NCBI GenBank assembly: GCA_963703895.1 | Contig: CAVPFX010000001.1 | Span: 310,001 to 374,000 of the forward strand | Reading direction: 5' to 3' | Origin: VRUE01 sp963703895 | Lineage (GTDB): Bacteria > Actinomycetota > Thermoleophilia > Solirubrobacterales > 70-9 | Length of the DNA stretch: 64,000 nucleotides | In this document: positions 1 to 9,411 of the stretch, one piece after another | Layout: the number at the start of each line of letters is the position of its first letter | Position numbering within the stretch: position 1 is the stretch's first letter | The notes under the pieces: model-generated | Databases searched by the model: none | The model's input: only the letters and a program-made list of their open reading frames with translations | What the model was told of the DNA's origin: nothing | Translations under genes and position numbers: made by a program

Positions 1-189
1 CCCCTCTGTGTCATCGCCGAGAAAGACGAGTCGCGCACTGGCTTCCGACCGATCCCCAACGGACGGCTCCTGCACGAAGCGAAGGCCACAATGCTCGATG
101 ACGTAGCGAGAGCGTTCATGAGATATCCGATGCTTGGTCGCGGAGCGAGCCCAGACGAAACGAGTGGGCAGACTGCCAGTTTTGTCTGA
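1..189 (+). CDS. Possible 3' end of a gene cut by the window edge
   Basis: Frame 1 is open from the first base to a TGA at 187-189, giving a 62-residue tail (begins PLCVIAEKDE, ends GQTASFV). It matches no family I recognise, and its codon use is less GC3-biased than its neighbours. It could be the C-terminus of a gene entering from the left or chance. No competing frame across 1-340 looks better, so the rest of this stretch is treated as non-coding. Confidence 0.3.
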   Translation, partial: PLCVIAEKDESRTGFRPIPNGRLLHEAKATMLDDVARAFMRYPMLGRGASPDETSGQTASFV

Positions 190-299
190 CAATATTACCA
201 GGATGCCTCGAGGGAATCGCTTCATCTGCGCTACCCAAGCCTGTGGAGATGGCTTAGTCGCCCCCAGCTCCCACCCGACCTCGAGCTGCCACAGCAAAC

Positions 300-324
300 G
301 ACCCCGGCCGCATTGGCCGGGGTC
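300..324 (-). terminator. Hairpin downstream of the MMPL gene
   Basis: A perfect 10-bp stem (300-309 with 315-324) closes a 5-nt GCATT loop. It lies 18 bp past the MMPL stop in that gene's direction, followed by a short T-containing stretch (GTTTGCTG). This fits an intrinsic terminator with a weak U-tract. Confidence 0.7.
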
Positions 325-342
325 GCGTGTGTTGCGCCGTCC

Positions 343-2535
343 CTAACCCTGAGCCGCAACCGGCTCGGGCTCCGCGTGCTCGACGCGGGGCAGCCAACCG
401 AGTGAGCGGGGCAGGTACCAGTTGCGGTCCCCGAGCAGCTTCATCGCCGCGGGGAGCAGGATCGCCCGGACGATCGTGGCGTCGATCAGGACCGCCACGG
501 CCAGGCCCACGCCCATCTCCTTCATGTCGATGATGCTGAGGGTGGCGAAGACGGAGAAGACCGCCACCATCACCATCGCCGCGCTGGTCACGGTTCCCGC
601 CGTAGCGAGGATGCCGGTGCGGACCGCGTCGTCGCTGCTCATGCCCTTGTCGACCGCCTCGCGGACCCGGCTGAGGATCAGCACGTGGTAGTCCATCGAG
701 AGGCCGAAGAGGATCACGAACAGGAAGAGCGGCAGCCAGGAGCTGACTCCTCCATTTGAGTGGAAGCCCAACAGCGACTCGCCGAGCCCCTTCTGGAAGA
801 CCAGCACCAGGACTCCGTAGGCAGCTCCAACCGAGAGCAGGTTGAGCACGATCGCCTTGATCGGGACGACGATCGAGCGGAACGTGATCAGCATCAACAG
901 GAAGGCCAGCCCGAGCACGAAGGCGAAGACGAGCGGCAGGCGCTCGGCCAGCTGATCGTTGAAGTCCTTCGACTGGGCGGCATCGCCGGTGACGTTGACG
1001 CTTGCTCCCTGCACTCCGGCGAAGGCCGCCGGCACGAGCTGGTTGCGGACCTGCTCCATCGCCCGCGTCGCCGCGGCATCGCTGCCGCTGCCGACGGTGG
1101 GGATGTCAATCGCCGCAACGGTGTCGTCGGCACTGCGCGTCACCGTCACCGCACCGGCAACCGCCGGATCGTTCCCGGCCTCGCCGCGCAGGTCGGCGAT
1201 CGCCGCGGCGACGGGGCCCGATGTGAGGTCGTCGGCCTCGACCACGACCCTCGCTCCTGCGGCTTCACCCGGGAAGGCAGCGGTAACGCGATCGTATGTC
1301 TTGACCACCGGGATGTCCCGCGGCAAGTCGTCGGCACCGCTGACAACCGTGTGCATGCCCAGCGCCGGCAGCGCCAGCGCGACCAGCACGCCCACCGAGG
1401 CGACCGTGGCGATCACCGGGTGCCGCATCACGCGGTCGATGATCGGGGCCCAGACCGAGCGGCCCTGACGACGCTGACGCAGGCGCTCGATGAACGGAAT
1501 CCGGCCCTTTTCGACCCGGTCGCCGAGCTTCGAGAGCACTGCCGGCAGCACCGTCAGCGAGGCGAGCATCGCCACCGCGACGACGGTCATCGTGCCGACG
1601 GCGAACGAGGTGAAGGTCGGGTCGCCGCTGAGCAGCATCCCCGCCATCGCCGCGATCACGGTCAGGCCGGAGACGAGCACTGCCCGCCCCGAGGTCGCCG
1701 CCGCCGCTTGCAGCGAGGCCGAGGCCGTGCGCCCCGCCCGTCGCTCCTCGCGCTCGCGGCGCATGTAGAAGAGCGCGTAGTCGACGCCGACCGCGAGGCC
1801 GACCAGGACCACCACCGAGGAGACGTTGGGGTCCATCGGCACCAGCTGGCTCGGCAGGGCCAGCAGGCCGAGGGTCGCCACCACCGAGCTGAAGCCGATC
1901 AGCAGCGGCACGAAGGCAGCGACGAGAGCGCCGAAGGCGGCCAGCAGGATCAGCAGGGTGATCGGCAGCGAGGTCGTCTCCGCCTTGCTCAGGTCTTCGC
2001 TGAAGACCTCTTCCAGCGCCTTGTTGGCGCTGGAGCCGCCGAACTGCTCAACCCGTACATCGGGGTTGTGCGCCTGCGTCGCCGCGGTCGCGGCGAGGCT
2101 GGCGTCGACCTTTTCTTCGGCCTGCGTTTTGTCGCCGGCGATCTCGAATTCGATCAGCGCCGAGTGGCCGTCGGCGGAAACTTGGCCGCCACCGTCTGCC
2201 GGCGAGCTGACCTTTTCGACCGAGGAGACGTTCCCCAACCGTTGTGCCGCTTCATCGACCGCGTCTGCGAACGGCGGGTCGGTCGCGCTCAGCGAGTCGC
2301 TCTGGACCAGCACCACCTCTTCGTTGGGGTTGAGCTCGGCGCGTTCGAGCGCTACCTCGGCCTTGCCCGACTCGCCGGAGACAGCTTCGGCGTCGGTCAG
2401 CTGCTTCTGCCCGACCGCGCCGCCGATGACGATCGACAGGACGACGAAAGCCAGCCATCCAAAGATGGCGACCTTGCGATGGGTGGAGCTCCAGCGTGCT
2501 GCGCGGGCTGCGATGTTGGTCTTCTTCGATTGCAT
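343..2535 (-). CDS. MMPL family transporter (RND superfamily)
   Basis: The 730-residue length and layout match actinobacterial MMPL exporters, inner-membrane proton-driven pumps for lipids or hydrophobic compounds. A first membrane helix lies near residues 22-42, followed by an extracytoplasmic domain (about 45-185), a five-helix block, a single helix near 375, a second outer domain and a final block. The paired GVDYALFYMRR and GLSMDYHVLILSR motifs are the duplicated Asp-Tyr sites of the family's proton relay. It starts with ATG, ends at a terminator hairpin and diverges from a two-component operon 160 bp away, which could control it. The substrate is unknown. Confidence 0.93.
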   Translation of the reverse strand: MQSKKTNIAARAARWSSTHRKVAIFGWLAFVVLSIVIGGAVGQKQLTDAEAVSGESGKAEVALERAELNPNEEVVLVQSDSLSATDPPFADAVDEAAQRLGNVSSVEKVSSPADGGGQVSADGHSALIEFEIAGDKTQAEEKVDASLAATAATQAHNPDVRVEQFGGSSANKALEEVFSEDLSKAETTSLPITLLILLAAFGALVAAFVPLLIGFSSVVATLGLLALPSQLVPMDPNVSSVVVLVGLAVGVDYALFYMRREREERRAGRTASASLQAAAATSGRAVLVSGLTVIAAMAGMLLSGDPTFTSFAVGTMTVVAVAMLASLTVLPAVLSKLGDRVEKGRIPFIERLRQRRQGRSVWAPIIDRVMRHPVIATVASVGVLVALALPALGMHTVVSGADDLPRDIPVVKTYDRVTAAFPGEAAGARVVVEADDLTSGPVAAAIADLRGEAGNDPAVAGAVTVTRSADDTVAAIDIPTVGSGSDAAATRAMEQVRNQLVPAAFAGVQGASVNVTGDAAQSKDFNDQLAERLPLVFAFVLGLAFLLMLITFRSIVVPIKAIVLNLLSVGAAYGVLVLVFQKGLGESLLGFHSNGGVSSWLPLFLFVILFGLSMDYHVLILSRVREAVDKGMSSDDAVRTGILATAGTVTSAAMVMVAVFSVFATLSIIDMKEMGVGLAVAVLIDATIVRAILLPAAMKLLGDRNWYLPRSLGWLPRVEHAEPEPVAAQG

Positions 2536-2695
2536 TTCGTTCCTCTCGGTCTGGAAGTGGATTCGACCGACCGAGCTTCACATCGCAGCGAGGGCGTTCC
2601 AATGCGGCTGACAGGCGTCTCGGGGTACGGCTCTCCGCGCCAATGGTGTGGCTGCCCGTACCCCCGAAGTGCCCGCAGTCGAGGACAATCGAGCT

Positions 2696-3052
2696 GTGCC
2701 CGCGTCCGTGCTCATAGTCGATGACCACCCCAGCTTCCGCGCCAGCGCGCGGCGGATGCTCGAGGCGAACGGTTACGCGGTCGTCGGTGAGGCGGCCGAC
2801 GGTGAGGCGGCGATCGCTGCCGCCGGCGAGCTCGATCCCGACCTGATCCTGCTCGACGTGCAGCTGCCCGACCTCGACGGCTTCGAGGTCGCCGAGCGGA
2901 TCGCCGCCGGTGCCGCCGGTGCCCCCGCGATCGTCCTTACCTCTAGCCACGAGCTCTCCGACTTTCGCCAAGCGGTTGCCGAGAGCCCCGCCCGCGGCTT
3001 CATCGCCAAGTGCGATCTCAGCGGCGAGACCTTCGCGGAGCTGGCTGGATGA
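2696..3052 (+). CDS. Single-domain response regulator (receiver only)
   Basis: This is a CheY-like receiver of 118 residues with acidic D9-D10, the phospho-acceptor D54 in LILLDVQLP, a switch Thr/Ser (VLTSS) and the lysine in FIAKCDL. No output domain follows. I place the start at GTG 2696, because GAGGA lies 10 bp upstream and the receiver begins at once (MPASVLIVDDH). A longer GTG start at 2648 is possible. The stop overlaps the kinase start by 4 bp (ATGA). It probably acts as a phosphate sink or relay for the adjacent kinase. Confidence 0.85.
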   Translation: MPASVLIVDDHPSFRASARRMLEANGYAVVGEAADGEAAIAAAGELDPDLILLDVQLPDLDGFEVAERIAAGAAGAPAIVLTSSHELSDFRQAVAESPARGFIAKCDLSGETFAELAG

Positions 3053-4530
3053 GCAGTCTGCGCCGCGCCCTGCTCGCGCTCGGGGCGCTCGCTTTCCTCG
3101 CCGGGATCGGCAGCGCCACGCTGATCCTGACCAGCGACCACGCCGACACCCGCGGGCTGGCGGCGGCGCTGATCCTGACCGCCGGCTGGAGCTTTGCCGG
3201 CACCGGCCTCTACGCCTGGGCGCGGCGGCCGGGCAACAACATCGGACCGCTGATGACGGCGGTCGGCTTCACCCTGTTCTTCCAGGGGCTGACGTCATCG
3301 AGCAGCAGTGTCGTCTTCGCGATCGGGATCCTCGGGGCATCGCTCCCCTACGCGATCCTCGTCCACCTCCTGGTCAGCTTCCCCGCCGGCCGGCTCGAGA
3401 CCCGCTTCCAGCGCATCGTCGTCGCCGCCGGCTATCTGACGACGACGGTCCTGCAGCTGGCCTGGGCGATCTTCATCGACCCGGCCAAGCAGGGCGACTG
3501 CGAAGGCTGTCCGGAAAACCCGATTCTGATCGGCGGCCACGAAAGGGTCGCCGACGTGATCAACGCCTTCCAGGTCACGCTCGCCTCCTTCGCGATCGCC
3601 TCGACCGTGGCGATCGTGGTCCGGCGCTGGCGCCGCAGCACGCCGGCAGAGCGCCGCGTTCTCACTCCCGTCGTGTTCACCGGAGCGATCGCCTTCACGA
3701 TCCTGCTGGCACAGCTGATCCTCACCGAGATCGGCATCCCGCCGGCGGTCGAAGACGGCGCCTACATCGCCTCGATCATCATCTTCGGCGCCCTCCCCTT
3801 CGCCTTCCTGCTGGGCCTGCTGCGCTCGCGCATCGGCAAAGCGGAGGAGATCACCAGCGCGCTTAGTGCCGAGAACGAGCAGCTCAACGCCGACCTGCGG
3901 GCCAAGGTCGAGGAGCTGCGCGCCTCGCGAGCGCGGATTGTCGAGGCCGGCTACGCCGAGCGGCGCCGGGTCGAGCGCGACCTCCACGACGGCGCCCAGC
4001 AACGGCTGATGGCGCTGACGATGAACCTGCGCCTGGCCCGCGACAAGCTCGAGGGCGACCCGGCGATGACCGCCGAGCTGCTCGACGAGGCGATGGAGGA
4101 GCTGACGGCGGCGACCACGGAGCTGCGCGAGCTCGCCCGCGGCATCCACCCCGGCGTGCTCAGCGACCGCGGCCTCGCCGCCGCGCTCGGCGGTCTCGCC
4201 GAACGCTCGCCGGTGCCGGTCGAGATCGTCGCCACGCCGAGCGAGCGATTGCCGGCGCCGATCGAGTCGGCGACCTACTTCGTCGTCGCCGAGGCGCTGA
4301 CCAACGTCGCCCGCTACGCCGAGGCCAAAGGCGCGAGCGTGCGGGTCGGCCGCCACAACGGAGTCGTCGAGGTCGAGATCCGCGACGACGGCGTTGGCGG
4401 CGCCGACCTCGATGCCGGCACCGGCCTGCGCGGGCTCGAAGACCGCGTCGCCGCGCTCGAGGGCAGCTTCGCGGTGCGCAGCCGCCCCGGCCAGGGAACG
4501 ACCGTGGAAGCGAGGATCCCATGCGGGTAG
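3049..4530 (+). CDS. Sensor histidine kinase, NarL/DegS type
   Basis: This is a 493-residue membrane kinase. The N-terminal half holds about seven or eight hydrophobic segments (to residue 260), then a short coiled coil (EEITSALSAENEQL) and a HisKA_3 dimerisation domain with the phospho-accepting His at about 313 in RDLHDGAQQRLMAL. A HATPase_c domain follows, with the N box around EALTNVARYAEA and glycine boxes DDGVGG and GTGLRGL. It overlaps the upstream receiver by 4 bp and the downstream LuxR regulator by 10 bp, so the three are translationally coupled. The signal is unknown; the integral membrane sensor suggests envelope or membrane input. Confidence 0.92.
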   Translation: MSSLRRALLALGALAFLAGIGSATLILTSDHADTRGLAAALILTAGWSFAGTGLYAWARRPGNNIGPLMTAVGFTLFFQGLTSSSSSVVFAIGILGASLPYAILVHLLVSFPAGRLETRFQRIVVAAGYLTTTVLQLAWAIFIDPAKQGDCEGCPENPILIGGHERVADVINAFQVTLASFAIASTVAIVVRRWRRSTPAERRVLTPVVFTGAIAFTILLAQLILTEIGIPPAVEDGAYIASIIIFGALPFAFLLGLLRSRIGKAEEITSALSAENEQLNADLRAKVEELRASRARIVEAGYAERRRVERDLHDGAQQRLMALTMNLRLARDKLEGDPAMTAELLDEAMEELTAATTELRELARGIHPGVLSDRGLAAALGGLAERSPVPVEIVATPSERLPAPIESATYFVVAEALTNVARYAEAKGASVRVGRHNGVVEVEIRDDGVGGADLDAGTGLRGLEDRVAALEGSFAVRSRPGQGTTVEARIPCG

Positions 4531-5171
4531 TCGTCGCCGACGACTCGACCCTGCTGCGCGAGGGCCTGGTGCGGCTGCTCGAAGAGGGCGGCCTCGAGGT
4601 GGTCGGCCAGGCCGGCGACGGCGAGGAGCTGCTGCGCAAGGTCCGCGCCCACAAGCCCGACGTCGCCGTTGTCGACGTGCGGATGCCGCCGACCCACACC
4701 GACGAGGGGCTGCGGGCGGCGCGCGAGATCCGCGCCGAGCTGCCCGAGGTCTCGGTCCTGGTGCTCTCGCAGTACGTCGAAGTCGCCTACGCCCGCGAGC
4801 TGCTGGCCGAGAGCGCCGAGGGGCTCGGCTACTTGCTCAAGGACCGGGTCGCCGACGTCGGGGCGCTGACCGACGCGGTGCGCCGCGTCGGCGCCGGCGG
4901 CTCGGCGCTCGACCCCGAGGTCGTCTCGCAGATGCTCGGCCGCCGCCGCAACGACGACCCGCTCGAGCAGCTGACTCCGCGCGAGCGCGAGGTCCTGGGC
5001 CTGATGGCCGAGGGCCGCTCCAACGGCGCGATCGCCGCCGAGCTGGTGGTCAGCGAGCGCGCGGTCGAGAAGCACGTCACCGGCATCTTCTCCAAGCTCG
5101 AGCTCGGCGCCAGCAGCGAGGACCACCGGCGGGTGCTCGCGGTCCTGCACTTCCTCGACCAGCCAGCCTGA
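4521..5171 (+). CDS. LuxR/NarL family response regulator
   Basis: This 216-residue regulator has a receiver domain (D7-D8, phospho-acceptor D52 in VAVVDVRMP, lysine in YLLKDRV) and a C-terminal LuxR-type HTH (about 145-205, LTPREREVLGLMAEG and SERAVEKHVTGIF). It is the cognate DNA-binding output for the kinase, whose 3' end it overlaps by 10 bp. Targets are unknown; the divergent MMPL exporter and the downstream membrane gene are candidates. Confidence 0.93.
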   Translation: MRVVVADDSTLLREGLVRLLEEGGLEVVGQAGDGEELLRKVRAHKPDVAVVDVRMPPTHTDEGLRAAREIRAELPEVSVLVLSQYVEVAYARELLAESAEGLGYLLKDRVADVGALTDAVRRVGAGGSALDPEVVSQMLGRRRNDDPLEQLTPREREVLGLMAEGRSNGAIAAELVVSERAVEKHVTGIFSKLELGASSEDHRRVLAVLHFLDQPA

Positions 5172-5251
5172 GTGGGACGGTACGAGCTGCTGGAGTCACC
5201 TTCGTTGGCGTTTTGCCACAAGGCATCCAGCTCGGCCGCGACACTGAAGCG

Positions 5252-7048
5252 GTGACTGATTGGAAGGCATCTGAGGTCGAGAGGTTGTCGGCCGAACTCG
5301 CGTTGGCGGCGGCCGCTTCGAAGCCGTTTGAGACAGAGGGAGATGACCCGACGTTGCCGGCGGCCGCGATCCGCCAGTCGCTGCTCAAGCTCCCCGCGAA
5401 CGAGGCGGATGCCGGCTGTCTCTGGATACGCGCTACGACGATCGTCGGTCGATTGGACTTGGGAAGCATCCGGATAGCCCCACGCATTCGGTTTGACGAC
5501 TGCTCGTTCACCGACAGGATCGACTTCAGTCAGGCAGAGGTGCCCGATCTTCAATTCAACGACTGCAAGCTAGAAGCCGGTGTCTGGGCGGATCAGATCG
5601 AGATTCGTTGGAACCTCGGTTTCGATGAGTCGGAGGTAGAAGGTGGCATCCGGCTTATGGACGCAAAAATCGATGGTCTCCTGACCTTGATTGGCGCAAC
5701 CGTGAGGGGAGAAGAGCGCGACGGCGAGGTGATCGCCGTGGACATGGATCGCGGCCAGGCGGGGGGTCTGATCGCCGACGAGATCTCGACCACGGGCACC
5801 CTGCGCCTACTCGGGGCGACGATCTCTGCACAACTCTCTTTGAACGATGCGGTTCTCGAGGGAGTCGCGAACGACGCGGGAGCAACCAGGGCCCTCTACG
5901 CCGACGGGGCCGTGGTGGCCGGCGGAATCTTCGGCGAAGGGGCGCGCATCCACGGCGAGATCAAGCTGGTCAGCTCGAGGCTTGGTCCATTGACCTTGAC
6001 GGGGGCGACGCTGCGCGGCGCCGGCGCCGGCGGGTACACACGTGCGCTCAGCGCCGAAGGTTCGCTGATCAGCGGCGGGATGTGGTGTGACCGCGCCGAC
6101 GTAGTCGGCGAGCTGCGACTGATCAGCGCCAGGATCGAGGGGCAACTCTCACTCAATCATGCTCAGATCGCCTCCCCGGACGTTGGACAGGAGGCACGGG
6201 CTCTTGGCGCGGAGGACATCGAGGTCACCGCGGGGATTTTCTGCGAGGCGCTCGAGGTCAAAGGAGAAATGATGCTGTCCGATGCCCGGATTGGGAGTCG
6301 CCTTCTCTTGTTGAGGGCAAGCCTAGAGGCTGGTGAGCCCGGCAGAGCACTCGTTATGAGCGGGGCGACGGTTGACGAGCTGGTTCTCGCCTTCTCCGCA
6401 GTAGAGGGCCTGGTCGATCTGCAGCAGACCGAGGTGCGCAGCCTGTTCGATGCTCATGAGGGACGCTACTTGGGTGCCCTGCCCGCCGAAACCCGGCTTG
6501 ACGGCTTTTCCTACAAATCGCTGCGTGAACCACTCGACGCGGAGATGCGGCTGGAATGGGCCGACACCTCCCAAGGAAGCCACTACTACCCGGGTGTCTA
6601 CGCGGAACTGGCGGACGCGTTTCGCCGGATCGGCCGACGTGCAGATGCCCGGCGCGTTGCGATCGCCGGCGATCGCCGGGGACATGAAGCGTTGCCCAAG
6701 TGGAGCCCGCGGCGCTTTTGGAGCCAACTCCTCTTTTGGACAATCGGCTACGGCTATCGCAACTGGCTAGCCGCGGTCTGGCTTGGATTCGCCCTGCTCG
6801 TCGGCTGGCTGGCGTTCTTGATCGGTGAAGGATCGTTCGAGCGGCTGCAGGCCAAGCCGCCGGCCTTCGATCCTGCCCTGTACGCCATCGACGTCACCAT
6901 TCCCGTGCTTGACACAGGACAGCAGAGCGCCTGGGCGCCGACCGGTGGCCTGGTGTGGGTGAGCTTGGCGTTGACCGTCGGTGGCTATGCGCTGGCAACA
7001 GCGGTGATCGCCGCCGCAGCCGGGCTGCTCAACCGCGATCAGAGCTGA
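5252..7048 (+). CDS. Membrane-anchored solenoid (pentapeptide-like) repeat protein
   Basis: This is a protein of about 598 residues. Roughly residues 60-430 consist of imperfect repeats of about 20-40 residues following the rule (G)-x-hydrophobic-x-L-x-x-A-x-hydrophobic (LRLLGATISAQLSL, LRLISARIEGQLSL), as expected of a right-handed beta-helix or pentapeptide-like solenoid. The C-terminus carries two membrane helices (about 505-530 and 565-590). Streptomyces relatives are often named membrane-associated oxidoreductases, but no redox motif is visible here. The frame is open further upstream into the regulator gene. I chose GTG 5252, the first plausible start after it, without a strong ribosome site. 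GC content is a little below the neighbours. Function unknown. Confidence 0.75.
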   Translation: MTDWKASEVERLSAELALAAAASKPFETEGDDPTLPAAAIRQSLLKLPANEADAGCLWIRATTIVGRLDLGSIRIAPRIRFDDCSFTDRIDFSQAEVPDLQFNDCKLEAGVWADQIEIRWNLGFDESEVEGGIRLMDAKIDGLLTLIGATVRGEERDGEVIAVDMDRGQAGGLIADEISTTGTLRLLGATISAQLSLNDAVLEGVANDAGATRALYADGAVVAGGIFGEGARIHGEIKLVSSRLGPLTLTGATLRGAGAGGYTRALSAEGSLISGGMWCDRADVVGELRLISARIEGQLSLNHAQIASPDVGQEARALGAEDIEVTAGIFCEALEVKGEMMLSDARIGSRLLLLRASLEAGEPGRALVMSGATVDELVLAFSAVEGLVDLQQTEVRSLFDAHEGRYLGALPAETRLDGFSYKSLREPLDAEMRLEWADTSQGSHYYPGVYAELADAFRRIGRRADARRVAIAGDRRGHEALPKWSPRRFWSQLLFWTIGYGYRNWLAAVWLGFALLVGWLAFLIGEGSFERLQAKPPAFDPALYAIDVTIPVLDTGQQSAWAPTGGLVWVSLALTVGGYALATAVIAAAAGLLNRDQS

Positions 7049-7054
7049 GGACGG

Positions 7055-8320
7055 ATGCCAACGCCCCGCTCGATCCAGCGCACCTACCTGACGCTGCTGC
7101 TCGGCAACACGCTGGCGGCGTCGCTGATCTGGGGGATCAACACGATCTTCCTGCTCGATGCCGGGCTCTCGAACTTGGAAGCGTTCGCGGCCAACGCCTT
7201 CTTCACCGCCGGGATGGTGCTGTTCGAGGTGCCGACTGGGATCGTCGCCGACACGATCGGGCGCCGCGTCTCCTACCTGCTCGGCACGCTGACGCTGATG
7301 GCGTCGACCTTCCTCTACGTGCTGCTTTGGCAGCTCGGGGCGCCGCTCTGGGAGTGGGCGATCGCCTCGATCCTGCTCGGCCTCGGCTTCACCTTCTTCT
7401 CCGGCGCGGTCGAGGCCTGGCTGGTCGACGCGCTCACCGCGACCGGCTATACCGGCGAGCTGGAGACGGTCTTCGGCCGCGGCCAGATCGTCAGCGGCGC
7501 GGCGATGCTGGTCGGCTCGGTCGCCGGCGGCTTCATCGCGCGCCAGACCAGCCTCGGCGTGCCCTTCGTGCTCCGCGGCCTCGTCCTGATCGTGATGTTC
7601 GGGCTCGCCTTCAGGCTGATGCACGACGTCGGCTTCACCCCCGAGAAGGGCGGGCGGCCGCTGGCCGAGATGCGCAAGATCGCCGCCAACTCGGTCGACT
7701 ACGGCTGGCGGGTGCCGGCGGTCAAGTGGCTGATGGTCGAGTCGCTGTTCACCGGCGGCGTCGGCATCTACGCCTTCTACGCCCTGCAGCCTTACCTGCT
7801 GGAGCTCTACGGCGACCCACAGGCCTACCAAGTGGCCGGCCTGGTGGCGGCGATCGTCGCCGGCGCCCAGATCGCCGGCGGTATCGCGGCGCCGCGCATC
7901 CGCCGCCTCTTCCACCGCCGCACCTCGGCGCTGCTCGTGACGGCGGGGCTGAGCGTCGTCGCGCTCGGCCTGATCGGTCTGGTTGAGAGCTTCTGGGCGG
8001 TGATCGGCCTGATCGTGGTCTGGGGCCTGCTCTTCGCCGCCACGCTGCCGATCCGCCAGACCTACCTCAACGGCCTGATCCCCTCGCGACAGCGGGCGAC
8101 AATCCTCTCCTTCGACTCGATGATGTCCTCGACCGGCGGGGTCTGGACCCAGCCCCTGCTCGGCCGCGCCGCCGATGCCTGGGGATACGCGCCCTCCTAC
8201 CTGATCGGCGCCGGGATCTCGATCCTGGCGCTGCCCTGTCTGGCGCTGTCGAGGAAGCAGAACGCCCCTGCGGACACGGTCGACGTGACGGAGGCCGAGC
8301 CGGTCCCACAACCAGGCTGA
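7055..8320 (+). CDS. MFS transporter
   Basis: The 421-residue protein shows about twelve hydrophobic helices. The loop between helices 2 and 3 carries the MFS motif A variant EVPTGIVADTIGRRVSYLLG. It resembles drug/proton antiporters of the DHA type. The start ATG lies 6 bp after the solenoid gene's stop with GAGG overlapping that stop, so the two are probably co-transcribed. Substrate unknown. Confidence 0.88.
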   Translation: MPTPRSIQRTYLTLLLGNTLAASLIWGINTIFLLDAGLSNLEAFAANAFFTAGMVLFEVPTGIVADTIGRRVSYLLGTLTLMASTFLYVLLWQLGAPLWEWAIASILLGLGFTFFSGAVEAWLVDALTATGYTGELETVFGRGQIVSGAAMLVGSVAGGFIARQTSLGVPFVLRGLVLIVMFGLAFRLMHDVGFTPEKGGRPLAEMRKIAANSVDYGWRVPAVKWLMVESLFTGGVGIYAFYALQPYLLELYGDPQAYQVAGLVAAIVAGAQIAGGIAAPRIRRLFHRRTSALLVTAGLSVVALGLIGLVESFWAVIGLIVVWGLLFAATLPIRQTYLNGLIPSRQRATILSFDSMMSSTGGVWTQPLLGRAADAWGYAPSYLIGAGISILALPCLALSRKQNAPADTVDVTEAEPVPQPG

Positions 8321-8342
8321 ACGGGCCCGGGCGCGACCGCGC

Positions 8343-9011
8343 TCAATGACCCGTCGCCGAGAAGTGCTGGTAGTCCTTGGGCCAGGGCCAGTTGCCGCCC
8401 CACTGCCAGCCGACCGCTGCGAAGGCGGCGACCACCGGGCCGCCGCGGTGGACCATGCCGCGGCGATGGCGAGAGCGATCGGCAAAGGGAGCGCCTGCCT
8501 CCGGCGAGACGTAGCCCGACTCGGTGACGTAGGGGTTCTCGAGCGGGTTGAGATCGAGCGCCCTGCCGTAGGCGTGCTCGGACCAGACGCCATCGCTGCC
8601 GGCGACGAAGCGGCAGTTGAAAGCGGAGGTGTTGTCCGCCGCCATGCTGCGGTGATCGTCGGCGCCGTAGGCATCAACCAGGCGCATCTGGCGGATCGGG
8701 AAGTGCAGCCGGTAGAGCGAGCGCATCGCCGCCAGCATCGCCGCGGCGGCGTCGCGGTTGACGACCAGCCGACCGCGGTGGCGGCGACCGTCGAACCCCC
8801 AGTGACTGACGCTGAGCAAGCGCAGCTCGGCGAAGCCAAGCGGGCAGCCGCGGTGCCAGGAAGCGCCCGTCATCCGCTCGCGGGTGCCGGCGTCGATGCG
8901 CTCGATCGAGCCGCGGAAGGTCAAGCTGCCAGCGCGGTCGCTCCCTGCCGCCACCGGCGCCCAGCCGCAGACCAGGACGACAGCGAAAGCAAGTGCCGAG
9001 AGGGTCCTCAT
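8343..9011 (-). CDS. Secreted M15 family metallopeptidase (VanY/DD-carboxypeptidase-like)
   Basis: This is a 222-residue exported protein with a signal peptide ending near AAGS. The M15 zinc motifs are intact: SEHAYGRALDLN supplies H146 and D153, and DYQHFS supplies H216. NTSAFNCR also matches the Peptidase_M15_4 core. Such enzymes trim peptidoglycan stem peptides outside the cell. ATG 9011 is preferred; a TTG at 9023 would add four residues. It is convergent with the MFS gene and diverges from the small GNAT gene. Confidence 0.85.
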   Translation of the reverse strand: MRTLSALAFAVVLVCGWAPVAAGSDRAGSLTFRGSIERIDAGTRERMTGASWHRGCPLGFAELRLLSVSHWGFDGRRHRGRLVVNRDAAAAMLAAMRSLYRLHFPIRQMRLVDAYGADDHRSMAADNTSAFNCRFVAGSDGVWSEHAYGRALDLNPLENPYVTESGYVSPEAGAPFADRSRHRRGMVHRGGPVVAAFAAVGWQWGGNWPWPKDYQHFSATGH

Positions 9012-9063
9012 AGGAACACTCAACCATGCAAGGGCCGGGGCGGCGCGAAGCTAGGGTGTCGGG

Positions 9064-9378
9064 ATGAGCGCCGCCCAGATCACGATCGCCGACAACGCCG
9101 ACCGGGAGCGCTACGAGATCCGGGTCGACGGCAAGCTTGCGGGCTTCGTCAAATACGGCTTGCGGCCCAGCTCAATCGAGCTGATCCACACGGAGATCAA
9201 TGACGAGTTCGAGGGCCGGGGGCTGGGCAGCCGGCTGATCTCCTTCGCCCTCGACGACGCGCGGGAGCGGGGGCTGGCGGTGCTGCCGTCTTGTCCCTTC
9301 GTCAACGACTACATCCAGCGGCACCGCCAGTACGTCGACCTCGTGCCCGAGGGACGGCGCGAGGATTTCGGGCTCTGA
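9064..9378 (+). CDS. Small GNAT acetyltransferase (Acetyltransf_CG family)
   Basis: This 104-residue protein matches the compact YjdJ-like acetyltransferases. It has an N-terminal sheet (RYEIRVDGKLAGFVKY), the acetyl-CoA loop EFEGRGLGSRL and the ending LPSCPFVNDYIQRHRQY, with the conserved cysteine and proline typical of the family. An AGGGTG ribosome site lies upstream of the ATG. Substrates of this family are not established. Confidence 0.9.
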   Translation: MSAAQITIADNADRERYEIRVDGKLAGFVKYGLRPSSIELIHTEINDEFEGRGLGSRLISFALDDARERGLAVLPSCPFVNDYIQRHRQYVDLVPEGRREDFGL

Positions 9379-9411
9379 CCAACCGCCCAGGCCAGGTGCG
9401 AGAGTGATCGC

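Noticed and set aside
760..2724. 654-codon open frame antisense to the MMPL gene
   Set aside because: Charge-rich, low-complexity product with no family motif; it results from GC-rich codon use on the opposite strand of a clearly conserved transporter.
6767..8839. 690-codon open frame on the minus strand across the MFS gene
   Set aside because: It spans parts of three real genes, is antisense to them and has a repetitive Arg/His/Asp composition typical of a shadow frame.
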